Shown piece after piece: positions 34,531 to 42,656 of a DNA stretch of 43,787 nucleotides. The first letter of the stretch is position 1. The number at the start of each line of letters is the position of its first letter. Position numbers and translations under genes: made by a program. The stretch is from Lentimicrobiaceae bacterium. Its GTDB lineage: Bacteria > Bacteroidota > Bacteroidia > Bacteroidales > F082. Below the pieces are notes generated by a model. The model was not told the DNA's origin. It did no database searches and saw nothing but the letters and a program-made list of their open reading frames with translations. The DNA is taken from the NCBI GenBank assembly GCA_015061365.1, contig SUWS01000020.1, forward strand, positions 1 through 43,787, given 5' to 3'.

Positions 34531-36270
34531 AACCTTAACTACTTCCCCATCGACATTAAAGAAATAGATTCCCGAATTATAATCTGAGACGTTGATTTCG
34601 ACTTCTTCAGAATTAATTTCGATTTCTTCAACCATCATTCCTACAACATTATATATCTTCAACACCGAAGGCTTAGCATTGACAACCGACAATTTCACGA
34701 CGTCTTCTGCCGGATTCGGATATATATTATATAAAGGTGTATTCATTTCCTGTACTGACTCTCCTTGTATCACAGAAAAAATACTGTATTTCTCATGTGT
34801 GAATTGTCCTAATTCGTCAATGATGACGTTACCGTCAGCATCCGTGATCTTGTAATAACCGTCGCCGTCTTCACAGCAGATGCCGTTTCCATAACTGTCA
34901 TAAATCACGAACTTATAACAATCACCGACATTTACATCCACATTATAAGTATGTAACTCAGTATTGGCGTTTGGCAAATACATATAAGGACCTCCCGAAA
35001 TCAGAACTGTATTGTCAGACGACATAAGTTCCCACGTTGTATGGTTGCCGTATTTATCCTGAAGCACTTCGATAGTCAGATTAACTTCTTCTGCTACTGT
35101 TTCATAAACCGCCCATTCATCACAAAGCTGCATAATCGATTTTGAGTAATCGTGAGTTTCGCCATTAGCTTCAACGATATTAAAAACATATTCGTTATTA
35201 CCGACAGGTACATCGAAAGTAATGTCGATACGTTCTGTAGCGTCAGGAACGATGTTACCTGTCCAGGAATGTTCCACAGTCTCTCCTCCTTCATATTCTA
35301 CTTCAAACTTCAACGAGGTGAGTTCTTCAGATCCGATGTTTTTCACGTATGTCTTGAATGTCCTTTCGTTGGTACAATAGATCGCCTCATCTATCATAAC
35401 ATCAGCGATGAAAGGAGAAACCGCCAATCCCGAAGACTGTTCTTGACTAAGTTTATTTACGTTAAGGATAGGACGTGTCGGCATTCCCTGATACTTCTCG
35501 GTTACGAAAGCGATGAAATGAATATTGTCGATATCTACATAAACACCATTTGGATTTCCTATTGTATCTGGGATTATATATTCGTATGTCTTTGTTATCA
35601 ATGAACCTTCTGTTGTAGGGGTAATCTCATCGCCCCACGAAGAAGTAACGACATCGCGTAATACGTGCATGTGACAGTACATATCATCGCCGAGATCCTG
35701 AGCTGGATTGGTGTGAGCGTAAGCCTGTTGTCCGGCGATACTATCTTGAATCATGACGATGGTAAGATAATTTGTTGTCTCAGCGCTGTTAGCTGTATAA
35801 TAAACTTCAGCTGTTATTGTAGCTGTCCTTGTGATAGGATTTATAACCACATGACCATCTACATTGCATTCAGCTGTCTGTTGCAGTTGAGCGTTAGCTT
35901 CCGCTTCCCATTGACCGCGACCGAGAGCCTGTTCTGTTGAACGGTTGATGACGGCGGCAGGATATCCCAAGCCTCCGCTCACGTCGTCGTAAGGATCAGT
36001 GAATATCGCACTGATGTCGGTATTGAAGTTCGGGTAAGTCGTCACTGCAAAATAACCCGAATGTATTCCTATGCTCCATGCACGGTCGGGATTATCATAG
36101 GTAATGCCGTTCGAGATAATATGACCGGCAGGACAGTTAGGACAGTTTCTTCCGGTAAATTCTTCGATAAGGACGTTTCTGTCCGAGACTTCCGTCGAGA
36201 CATATTCTTGTGAATACAAATTAAAAAAAGATGCTGCGACAGCAAGCATTAAGAATGTAAATTTCTTCAT
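34516..36270 (-). CDS. Omp28-related protein with CxxC motif and T9SS sorting domain
   Basis: The 584-residue product has a signal peptide (to NLYSQ) and an N-terminal Omp28-like, thioredoxin-fold region with LIEEFTGRNCPNCPAGH (CPNC, about residue 43). A beta-rich middle and a CUB-like or pre-CTD segment (VGDCYKFVIYDSYGNGICCE) precede a T9SS type A sorting domain from about 510 (LYNIYPNPAEDVVKLSVV). It is probably exported to the cell surface. The CPNC motif suggests possible disulfide chemistry, but that is inference. It is paralogous to 36443-38206, and the pair are tandem. A consensus promoter lies at 36316-36323; the end (IIEN) is encoded by a heptamer array. Confidence 0.85.
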   Translation of the reverse strand: MKKFTFLMLAVAASFFNLYSQEYVSTEVSDRNVLIEEFTGRNCPNCPAGHIISNGITYDNPDRAWSIGIHSGYFAVTTYPNFNTDISAIFTDPYDDVSGGLGYPAAVINRSTEQALGRGQWEAEANAQLQQTAECNVDGHVVINPITRTATITAEVYYTANSAETTNYLTIVMIQDSIAGQQAYAHTNPAQDLGDDMYCHMHVLRDVVTSSWGDEITPTTEGSLITKTYEYIIPDTIGNPNGVYVDIDNIHFIAFVTEKYQGMPTRPILNVNKLSQEQSSGLAVSPFIADVMIDEAIYCTNERTFKTYVKNIGSEELTSLKFEVEYEGGETVEHSWTGNIVPDATERIDITFDVPVGNNEYVFNIVEANGETHDYSKSIMQLCDEWAVYETVAEEVNLTIEVLQDKYGNHTTWELMSSDNTVLISGGPYMYLPNANTELHTYNVDVNVGDCYKFVIYDSYGNGICCEDGDGYYKITDADGNVIIDELGQFTHEKYSIFSVIQGESVQEMNTPLYNIYPNPAEDVVKLSVVNAKPSVLKIYNVVGMMVEEIEINSEEVEINVSDYNSGIYFFNVDGEVVKVIIEN

Positions 36271-36315
36271 TTTAACGTTATTTGATAATTATTTTTTAAT
36301 GCGACTTTAGAAGTA

Positions 36316-36323
36316 CAAAGATA
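36316..36323 (-). promoter_or_regulatory. -7 box of the first Omp28-like gene
   Basis: The minus strand reads TATCTTTG, 46 bp upstream of the start codon at 36270. Confidence 0.7.
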
Positions 36324-36361
36324 ATAAAAAAGTCAACGGAGCGACAACGTTTTTTCCTTAT

Positions 36362-36393
36362 AAAAAAGAGACACCGCTAATTAGCGGTGTCTC
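36362..36393 (-). terminator. Terminator of the second Omp28-like gene
   Basis: A 26-bp perfect palindrome (36368-36393; half-site GAGACACCGCTAA) is followed on the minus strand by six T. A run of nine A on the other side means it could also stop transcription from the plus strand. Confidence 0.85.
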
Positions 36394-36442
36394 CATGAAA
36401 AAAAAATTATTTACATTGCATGCATTAGTTGCATGTTTATCA

Positions 36443-38206
36443 TTAATGTAAAACTGAAATTTTACTTGTTGTCATTTCACCGTTATTATCGATAACGTTA
36501 ATCAAGTACATTCCGTTGTTGTATGCGCTTACATTAACTCTAACTTCGTCAGATTCTGCGTTGATTGTTTCAACCATTTGACCGACTGAGTTATAGATAA
36601 CAACTTGTTTCATATTTTCACCTTTTACTGTAAGAACGTCTTTTACAGGGTTAGGGAAGATATTATATGTTTCTGTTGTTAGAGTTTCATTAACAGAAGT
36701 GCCATCTGTTACTGACAACAATACGCTTGCTTCTGAACCGAAGTCACCGTCACCGTCAACTAAGAGGTTACCTTTGCTATCTTTGATTTGATAGTAACCT
36801 TCACCATATTGGCAGCAGATACCATTACCTACAGCGTCTTTGATAACGAATTTAACACATTCGCCTTTAGCTACAGTAACTTTTTCTTGGTGTAATTGTG
36901 TTGAAGCTGAACCGCCGACCAACATTGTGTAAGGACCGCCAGAAGCGAGTACTGTCATATCTGATGCGAGGAGTTCCCATGTGATTTGGTTACCGTATTT
37001 ATCTTGCATGATGTCGATTGTGAATTCTTCTTCTTCACCTTCGATAATCACTTCTGCCCATTCTGAGAATGTGACATTAGTTGCTTTTGCAAATTCGTAT
37101 GCTGTGCCGTTAGCTTCAACGATCTTTACTTCAACTTGGTGAGTTCCACCAGGAACATCCAATTCCATTTCTATTTGTGTTCCTGCGTATGATACGATGC
37201 TGCCTTCCCATGTTTGTTCTTTTGTTAATTCGCCATCAACGTAAGCTTCAAATTTAAGTGATGTAAGTTCTTCCAAACCACCATTTGTAACACCGATGTT
37301 GAAAGTTCTTGTTTCTGAACATGAGATGCCTGAAGCTGATGTAACACCTGAGATGAAAGGATAGATAGCTTCTTCAGTACCTGTTACTCTTGCCAATTCA
37401 CATGCGTTAAGGATTGGACGTGTCGCATTACCAGGAGTCTTAACACTTTCTGATACGAAAGCGAGGAAAATGATATTATCCAAATCAACTTCAACACCAT
37501 TAGGTGAGCCGATTGAAGCTGGGATTTCATACATATATTCTCTTGTGATTAATGTACCTGATGTAGTAGGAGTAATTTCTTCTCCCCAAGTTGGAGTAAC
37601 TGTTGAACGAAGGATATGCATGTGGCAGTATTCTCCGTTAACATATTGATCTGGATTTGAAGAACCTCCTGCTTGAGAACCCCAGATACTATCTTGCAAC
37701 ATCATAACTGTAAGATAGTTGCTTGATTCTTCGCTATTGCCTGTGTAATATACTTCAACAGTAATCTTAGCCATACGTGTAGCTGGATTAATAACAGCTT
37801 GACCAGCGACGTTACATTCAGCTACTTGGCCCATCTGTTGAGATGCTACTGATGCCCATTGACCTCTATTTAAAGCTGTATAGTCTGAACGGTTCACTGC
37901 ACCTGATGGGAAACCTGAAACACCAAATCCATTAAGGATTGTGTTACTTTCTGGTGTATTGAAGTTCGGGAATGAAGTTGGAGCATAACCACCAGCATGA
38001 ACGTTAACTGCCCATACTCTGCCTGGATTGTCATGGCAAATTTGGTTAGCGATTTTGTGTCCGTCTGGACAGAATCCACAGTTTCTTCCTGTGAACTCTT
38101 CGATGATGACGTTTCTGTTTGCTGGAGCTGTAGAAACGAAATCCTGTGCGTTAACTTGCATGAAACAAGCTAACAAAGCACCTGCTAATAAGGAAATTTT
38201 CTTCAT
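36443..38206 (-). CDS. Omp28-related protein with CxxC motif and T9SS sorting domain
   Basis: The 587-residue paralogue of 34516-36270 shares its layout: signal peptide (to VNAQ), IIEEFTGRNCGFCPDGH with CGFC near residue 43, a beta-rich middle, KGECVKFVIKDAVGNGICCQ, and a T9SS sorting domain from about 515 (ETYNIFPNPVKDVLTVKGEN to TTSKISVLH). Unlike the paralogue, its sorting domain ends naturally. It has its own strong terminator, so the two genes are separate units. It is probably a surface-exposed protein, possibly binding or disulfide-handling; the true role is unknown. Confidence 0.85.
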   Translation of the reverse strand: MKKISLLAGALLACFMQVNAQDFVSTAPANRNVIIEEFTGRNCGFCPDGHKIANQICHDNPGRVWAVNVHAGGYAPTSFPNFNTPESNTILNGFGVSGFPSGAVNRSDYTALNRGQWASVASQQMGQVAECNVAGQAVINPATRMAKITVEVYYTGNSEESSNYLTVMMLQDSIWGSQAGGSSNPDQYVNGEYCHMHILRSTVTPTWGEEITPTTSGTLITREYMYEIPASIGSPNGVEVDLDNIIFLAFVSESVKTPGNATRPILNACELARVTGTEEAIYPFISGVTSASGISCSETRTFNIGVTNGGLEELTSLKFEAYVDGELTKEQTWEGSIVSYAGTQIEMELDVPGGTHQVEVKIVEANGTAYEFAKATNVTFSEWAEVIIEGEEEEFTIDIMQDKYGNQITWELLASDMTVLASGGPYTMLVGGSASTQLHQEKVTVAKGECVKFVIKDAVGNGICCQYGEGYYQIKDSKGNLLVDGDGDFGSEASVLLSVTDGTSVNETLTTETYNIFPNPVKDVLTVKGENMKQVVIYNSVGQMVETINAESDEVRVNVSAYNNGMYLINVIDNNGEMTTSKISVLH

Positions 38207-38254
38207 TTTTTTCTGATTTAATTTATAAGTTTGTTTATTATATTATCCGAAAAA

Positions 38255-38305
38255 ACGTGTCAATGCCATATATATTACAATAGTGACATTGACGCGTCTC
38301 TACAT
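38255..38305. repeat. GTAGAGACG hairpin, copy 4
   Basis: ACGTGTCAATGCCATA and TAGTGACATTGACGCGT are the arms; TGTAGAGACG on the minus strand joins it to the ilvE tail through a CAATTTT heptamer array (38306-38340). Confidence 0.75.
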
Positions 38306-38325
38306 CAATTTTCAATTTTCAGTTT

Positions 38326-39348
38326 TCAAATTTCAACTTCAGTGATCCAACCATATTCGTCTGGTTCTGCACCAGTTTGGATGCCACGGAGTTTGTTGTA
38401 TAATTTTTCGCTCCATGGACCTGGTTTGCCGTCACCGAATGTGTATGACTTGTCGTTATCCAAGTCATCGATGCGTGAGATAGGGCTGATAACAGCTGCT
38501 GTACCGCAAGCACCGGCTTCTTCGAATGTAGCGAGTTCGTCAACGTGGATTGGACGACGTTCTACTTTCATACCCATCTTTTCTGCCAAGAACATCAAGC
38601 TCTTATTTGTGATTGAAGGAAGAATTGATGTTGACAATGGAGTGATATATGTATTATCTTTAATAGCGAAGAAGTTAGCTGCGCCAGCTTCGTCGATATA
38701 ACATTTTTCTTTAGCGTCGAGATAGAATTCGCAAGCGTATTTACCGCCGTGACAAGCTTCGACGTGAGGACGCATACTTGCTGCGTAGTTGCCGCCGACT
38801 TTGTAAGTACCTGTTCCGAGAGGAGCAGCGCGGTCATATTTACGTGTGATGACGTAAGGGTTAGCTTGGAAACCACCTTTGAAGTAAGGACCTACAGGTG
38901 TTGCAAATACTAAGAATAAATATTCGTCAGCCGGGCTAACACCAACGCGGATACCTGTACCGATGATCAATGGACGGAGGTATAATGATGCGCCGCTTTC
39001 GAATGGAGGGATGAACTCTGCATTGAGCTGTACGCATTTCTTCATAGCCTCTTCAAACTTCTCAATAGGGAATTGTGGCATCATGATACCATCGCATGAT
39101 GACTGCAAACGTTTTGCATTTTCATCTAAACGGAAGATACGAACTTTGCCGTCAACGCCGCGGAAAGCCTTCAAACCTTCAAACGCTTCCTGACCATAGT
39201 GCAGACATGTTGCTGCCATGTGGATGTTGACTGTTGTTTCTGAACTGACTTCTAATTCTCCCCACTGTCCGTTTCTATAGTAACAACGAACATTGTAATT
39301 TGTTGGATAATAACCAAATGGGAGCTTTGACCATTCAATGTTTTGCAT
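38326..39348 (-). CDS. ilvE: Branched-chain amino acid aminotransferase
   Basis: A fold-type IV PLP enzyme that interconverts Leu, Ile and Val with their 2-oxo acids. The 340-residue protein shows the family blocks CLHYGQEAFEGLKAFRG, the Schiff-base lysine K183 in GTGTYKVGGNYAASMRP, and DEAGAANFFAIKDNTYITPL. The last residues (TEVEI) and the TGA stop fall in an ATTGAAA-type heptamer array. A -7-like box (TATCTTAG, 39397-39404, one mismatch) lies about 50 bp upstream of the start. No neighbouring ilv/leu genes were seen. Confidence 0.95.
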   Translation of the reverse strand: MQNIEWSKLPFGYYPTNYNVRCYYRNGQWGELEVSSETTVNIHMAATCLHYGQEAFEGLKAFRGVDGKVRIFRLDENAKRLQSSCDGIMMPQFPIEKFEEAMKKCVQLNAEFIPPFESGASLYLRPLIIGTGIRVGVSPADEYLFLVFATPVGPYFKGGFQANPYVITRKYDRAAPLGTGTYKVGGNYAASMRPHVEACHGGKYACEFYLDAKEKCYIDEAGAANFFAIKDNTYITPLSTSILPSITNKSLMFLAEKMGMKVERRPIHVDELATFEEAGACGTAAVISPISRIDDLDNDKSYTFGDGKPGPWSEKLYNKLRGIQTGAEPDEYGWITEVEI

Positions 39349-39517
39349 GATATTATTGATTTTAACGTTAAATATTTTTGCTTTATTAATAGTCCGCTAA
39401 GATAAACATTTTTATTTAGATGAAAGAGATTTTTTGAAATTATTTTTTTCCGTTTTTTCCGTAAAATCTATATTCATTTATCAATTTTATCAATCCGTCA
39501 ATTTTTATCAAATACAA

Positions 39518-39575
39518 AGACGCATCAACGATACATTGTTTAAATTTCTTAGGTATCGTCGACACGTCTCTACAT
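39518..39575. repeat. GTAGAGACG hairpin, copy 5
   Basis: AGACGCATCAACGATAC and GTATCGTCGACACGTCT are the arms. On the minus strand it follows the methyltransferase stop and a CAATTTT heptamer array (39577-39610). Confidence 0.8.
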
Positions 39576-39595
39576 TAATTTTCAATTTTCAATTT

Positions 39596-40915
39596 TCAAC
39601 TTTCAATTATTGAAAACGCTTTCTCCAAATAATGCTTCTCAATACCGTATCTTTCTTTGAGCGACTTTATCTCGTTAAGAATCTTCGCCTTCTCTTCTTC
39701 GTCAGGCTCATTCGCCTTTCTTCCGACGAGAAGCACATTCTTGGGAGTATGTTCCATCTCGATAAACTCCATCACCTGCGTCTTATATCCGAAATATTCC
39801 AATATCAAGGCTCGTATCGTATCGGTAATCATCACAGCCTGACGCTCCATAAAAATTCCGTAACGTGTTATTGCATCAACAACTTTCGACTTCTCCATCT
39901 CCTGACGAATCTGCTTGTGACAACAAGGAGCGCATATTATCAGCTTCGCTCCCGACTCTATACCTTTTATAATAGCGTCGTCAGTGGCAGTGTTGCAGGC
40001 ATGAAGAGCGATCAACACGTCTATAGAATCTGAGAATCTTTTTGAATCTGAGAATCTGAAAATCTGAAAATCTGAAAAGTTGTCTGTTGACTGTTGACTG
40101 TTGACTGTTGTCTGTTGACTGTTGACTGTTGACCGTTGTCTGTTGTCTGTTGTCTGTTGACAAGCGTAAGCTTCAATACTGCTTTCCACAAATCTGAAAT
40201 CTTTCATGCCAGATTCCTTGATTATCTCATTTATTTTAACGACTAAGTCGGGACGGATTTCCACGCCTTCCATCGCGATATCGTATTTACATTTCTGTGT
40301 AAGATATTCATACAGAGCGAAAGTGAGATAACCTTTTCCTGCTCCCATGTCGGCGATGCGTATCTTACCGTCGAACTTCACGTTCTTCATCACGCCATCT
40401 ACAATCTCCACATATTTACAGATCTGCTTGAACTTATGCTGCATATCGGCAGTGACTTTTCCTTCACGTGTCGTAAGTCCTAATTTAAACCACCAGGGAT
40501 TCTCCGGATTTATCAGACGGTTCTTCACCTTGTCGTGTTCCATATTCTGTTCACGCTGTTCCTTGACAGCCTTCGTCATGACAGTAGCTTTACCTTTTTT
40601 GCTTATGAGAAGCGTCACATCTTCCGTCAAAGTAAATAAGGTAGCATTAAGAAATATTTCTGAAATGAGATTGGTAATGACTTCCAATGATTGTTGGGCG
40701 TCATAATTCTTGGTCTCGTCGCGTCTCTCGTAACGGTATGTAAAAGAATACATTTTCTCGTTACGAAGGATAATCGGTTTGACATAGACATTACGAATAT
40801 CTTTTAATTCTTGTACGGACGTGGCTTGCCGCATCCCTACAGCCTTCGATAACGTCAGCTTTACGAAACTACCATCTTTCAAAGATGATTCTAATTTATT
40901 TATGAATTTCTGCAT
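39596..40915 (-). CDS. Class I SAM-dependent methyltransferase carrying in-frame repeat insertions
   Basis: The 439-residue protein has an N-terminal domain (about 1-150) and a Rossmann methyltransferase core with motif I IADMGAGKGYLTFALYEYL (about 187-205), GVEIRPDLV, then LIALHACNTATDDAI and ICAPCCHKQIR, as in the Methyltransf_32 family. The substrate is unknown. Three insertions are visible. Residues 24-36 (KAVGMRQATSVQE) are a copy of the TGTAGGGACG palindrome. Residues 253-279 (QQTTDNRQRSTVNSQQTT and on) are twelve heptamers. Residues 280-297 (FSDFQIFRFSDSKRFSDS) are octamers. The latter two sit between motif post-I and motif II, probably as a loop. A copy of the gene's start is duplicated upstream. 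Confidence 0.75.
   Translation of the reverse strand: MQKFINKLESSLKDGSFVKLTLSKAVGMRQATSVQELKDIRNVYVKPIILRNEKMYSFTYRYERRDETKNYDAQQSLEVITNLISEIFLNATLFTLTEDVTLLISKKGKATVMTKAVKEQREQNMEHDKVKNRLINPENPWWFKLGLTTREGKVTADMQHKFKQICKYVEIVDGVMKNVKFDGKIRIADMGAGKGYLTFALYEYLTQKCKYDIAMEGVEIRPDLVVKINEIIKESGMKDFRFVESSIEAYACQQTTDNRQRSTVNSQQTTVNSQQSTDNFSDFQIFRFSDSKRFSDSIDVLIALHACNTATDDAIIKGIESGAKLIICAPCCHKQIRQEMEKSKVVDAITRYGIFMERQAVMITDTIRALILEYFGYKTQVMEFIEMEHTPKNVLLVGRKANEPDEEEKAKILNEIKSLKERYGIEKHYLEKAFSIIES
40032..40161. repeat. Octamer and heptamer arrays inside the methyltransferase gene
   Basis: Octamers of the AATCTGAA type (40032-40077) join twelve heptamers TGTTGAC/TGTTGTC (40078-40161, 84 bp). All are in frame now; 7-bp steps would break the frame unless changed three at a time. 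Confidence 0.9.
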
Positions 40916-41083
40916 ATTATTTCTTTATTTATTGTACGGACGTGGCTTGCCGCGTCCCTACAGGCTTAGAAAGTGTCAGCTTTACGAAACTTCCGTCTTT
41001 CAACGATGATTCTAATTTATTTATGAATTTTTGCATATTATTTCTTTATTTATTGTACGGACGTGGCTTGCCGCGTCCCTACA
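40812..41083. repeat. 121-bp tandem duplication bounded by three TGTACGGACG palindromes
   Basis: A 30-bp imperfect palindrome (TGTACGGACGTGGC / GCCGCGTCCCTACA, 12 of 14 pairs) begins at 40812, 40933 and 41054, spaced exactly 121 bp. Between them lie two copies of the methyltransferase 5' end and its leader, about 90% identical. The first palindrome is inside the coding sequence. Confidence 0.9.
40929..41036 (-). pseudogene. Duplicated 5' end of the methyltransferase gene
   Basis: A 35-codon frame reads MQKFINKLESSLKDGSFVKL then TLSKPVGTRQATSVQ and stop, matching residues 1-35 of the methyltransferase except KPVGT for KAVGM. The frame closes right after the palindrome. It lies exactly 121 bp upstream of the real start. 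It may be translated as a leader peptide, but looks like a duplication remnant. Confidence 0.7.
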
Positions 41084-41085
41084 TA

Positions 41086-42261
41086 TTAATAATTCATTCC
41101 GAAATACCATAATGGGATCACATTGCCATGACCAATTTCAATATCGTCTTTTACAACAAACGAATTTAGTATGTCGTTTATTTGTTTTTGTTTCTTATTT
41201 TTTCCACCAATCTCAAATGTGAATTTATCAATGACGAAATCAGCCTTTTTAGACGAGATGACATCATTCATAACTCGCATCTGATTATAGAAAAACGTTT
41301 CTCTCGCATTGCCCACGTCAGGATTTCCACCCGACAATATATTCATCAGATTCGGATTATCGACATACACTTTTTCAATTTTACCTAATCCTCGCAGTCC
41401 GCCCGTTTCGTCTCTCAGCATTCCAATCATCCCGGCTTTTTCGAGATATACCAAATAATCGGAGATATTATTTTTACTCACTCCAATTTCTGAAGCAAGA
41501 CTTTCAGCATTAGGCTTGTATGGAGCCAACTGTGAAATCACAACCAACATCCTTTTCAACTTTCTTGCAGTAGAAGCCTTCATATCTGCATATTGAGGAA
41601 TATCCATACCGACAGTCTGGTCTATAATATTTTCCATACGTATCTCAAATCCATCTTCTTTGGAAAAAGGATAATATCCACTTCTTAGATATTCCTGGAA
41701 AAAAGGCAACGGATGCTCCAACTCTGCCAATTCAATCCTATGCTCAAGTATATATGACAAATCGAACGATGGCACATTTATATTATGAAACAAACCAAGA
41801 TATTCGCGGAACGATAATCCCTGCATTGAATACATCAAGGCTCTTCTGCTCAAATCAGCCTCTCCTTCAATGATATCCAACACAGAAGATCCTGTAAAAG
41901 TAATCTTCAGATTAGGATAAACATCGTAAGCCTGCTTCAATTCCCTCGACCAAGTCTTGTATTTATGAACCTCATCAACGAAAAGACGTGTTCCACCATA
42001 TTTTACGAAATCATCAATCAAATCGATGAGACTATGATTTGTGAAATACGTATGATCTGTAGAGACATAAAGGTATTCTTTGTCATTTCCATTCTCTTTA
42101 ATATATTGCAGCAACATTGTAGATTTCCCGACACCACGAGGTCCGACAACACCGACAAGTCTGTTGTTCCACGCGATTTTATCATACATATAACGCTTAA
42201 AACCCAAAGGAGTCTGTTTAAGCATCGAATCCATGTATGAATATAACGAAACGTCAACCAT
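41086..42261 (-). CDS. AAA family ATPase with C-terminal DUF4143-like domain, intact
   Basis: The 391-residue protein has Walker A GPRGVGKST (40-48), Walker B RLFVDEVHK (about 92-100), sensor-1-like TFTGSS (121-126), and a winged-helix plus nuclease-like C-terminal region (about 230-390, ASEIGVSKNNISDYLVYLEK and EKVYVDNPNLM). The family is highly expanded in Bacteroidota and archaea, and its job is not established. The start at 42261 is supported by a perfect -7 box just upstream. It lies next to a decayed relative (42347-42509), and a palindrome copy is 2 bp beyond its stop. Confidence 0.88.
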   Translation of the reverse strand: MVDVSLYSYMDSMLKQTPLGFKRYMYDKIAWNNRLVGVVGPRGVGKSTMLLQYIKENGNDKEYLYVSTDHTYFTNHSLIDLIDDFVKYGGTRLFVDEVHKYKTWSRELKQAYDVYPNLKITFTGSSVLDIIEGEADLSRRALMYSMQGLSFREYLGLFHNINVPSFDLSYILEHRIELAELEHPLPFFQEYLRSGYYPFSKEDGFEIRMENIIDQTVGMDIPQYADMKASTARKLKRMLVVISQLAPYKPNAESLASEIGVSKNNISDYLVYLEKAGMIGMLRDETGGLRGLGKIEKVYVDNPNLMNILSGGNPDVGNARETFFYNQMRVMNDVISSKKADFVIDKFTFEIGGKNKKQKQINDILNSFVVKDDIEIGHGNVIPLWYFGMNY

Positions 42262-42275
42262 ATTTTAATTTTTTG

Positions 42276-42283
42276 CAAATATA
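42276..42283 (-). promoter_or_regulatory. -7 box of the intact ATPase gene
   Basis: The minus strand reads TATATTTG, a perfect match, 14 bp before the ATG. The -33 to -15 zone falls on the right arm of the stem-loop repeat at 42285-42338. Confidence 0.65.
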
Positions 42284-42284
42284 T

Positions 42285-42338
42285 AAAAAATCCCTCAATG
42301 AGTGCTTGATTTTTAAAATTTCGTCACTCAATGAGGGA
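42285..42338. repeat. 54-bp stem-loop direct repeat, copy 1
   Basis: Arms TCCCTCAATGAGTG (42291-42304) and CACTCAATGAGGGA (42325-42338) pair at 13 of 14 positions around a 20-nt loop; on the minus strand six T follow, as in an intrinsic terminator. Identical to 42657-42710. Confidence 0.88.
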
Positions 42339-42346
42339 GAATATTA

Positions 42347-42509
42347 TCATATCATATCAATTGCTGATATATAATATAGCGGAATATTTGTCATCCAATC
42401 TTGCTCAGCATATCCTAACACAAACTTGCCTTGCTCCAGTAATAACCAATGGTTTACGATTCAGATTATTTTTCCATCGTAACAATTCTTCGTATATATC
42501 TCTTTTCAT
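42347..42509 (-). pseudogene. Internally deleted DUF4143-type ATPase
   Basis: From the ATG at 42509 the frame reads MKRDIYEELLRWKN, then an eight-residue stretch, then ITGARQV, the start of Walker A, as in the family. The sequence then jumps, with a shift of one base, to LGYAEQDWMTNIPLYYISAI and a stop, which resembles the usual end of these ATPases (WMTNIPLY). So about 29 N-terminal and 20 C-terminal codons remain and the middle is deleted. The reading of the tail as the natural C-terminus is from memory of the family. Confidence 0.75.
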
Positions 42510-42527
42510 AAAGCAATATCATTTCTG

Positions 42528-42535
42528 CAAAATTA
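42528..42535 (-). promoter_or_regulatory. -7 box of the decayed ATPase
   Basis: The minus strand reads TAATTTTG, a perfect match, at the edge of the repeat unit nearest the gene and 18 bp before the ATG at 42509. Confidence 0.55.
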
Positions 42536-42620
42536 CACTTTTTCGAGGATAAAACAAATCATTTACCACACTTTTTCGAGGATAAAATTGATATATTACT
42601 ACATTTTTTCAAAGATATAT
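42535..42620 (-). repeat. Three phased 33-bp repeats upstream of the decayed ATPase
   Basis: ACACTTTTTCGAGGATAAAA occurs at 42535-42554 and 42568-42587, and a variant (ACATTTTTTCAAAGATATAT) at 42601-42620, each 33 bp apart. On the minus strand the core is TCGAAAAAGTGTRRT. Compare 21081-21179. Confidence 0.88.
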
Positions 42621-42656
42621 AATTATTGTTGTACCAGCTTCAGGAAGTAGATACTA

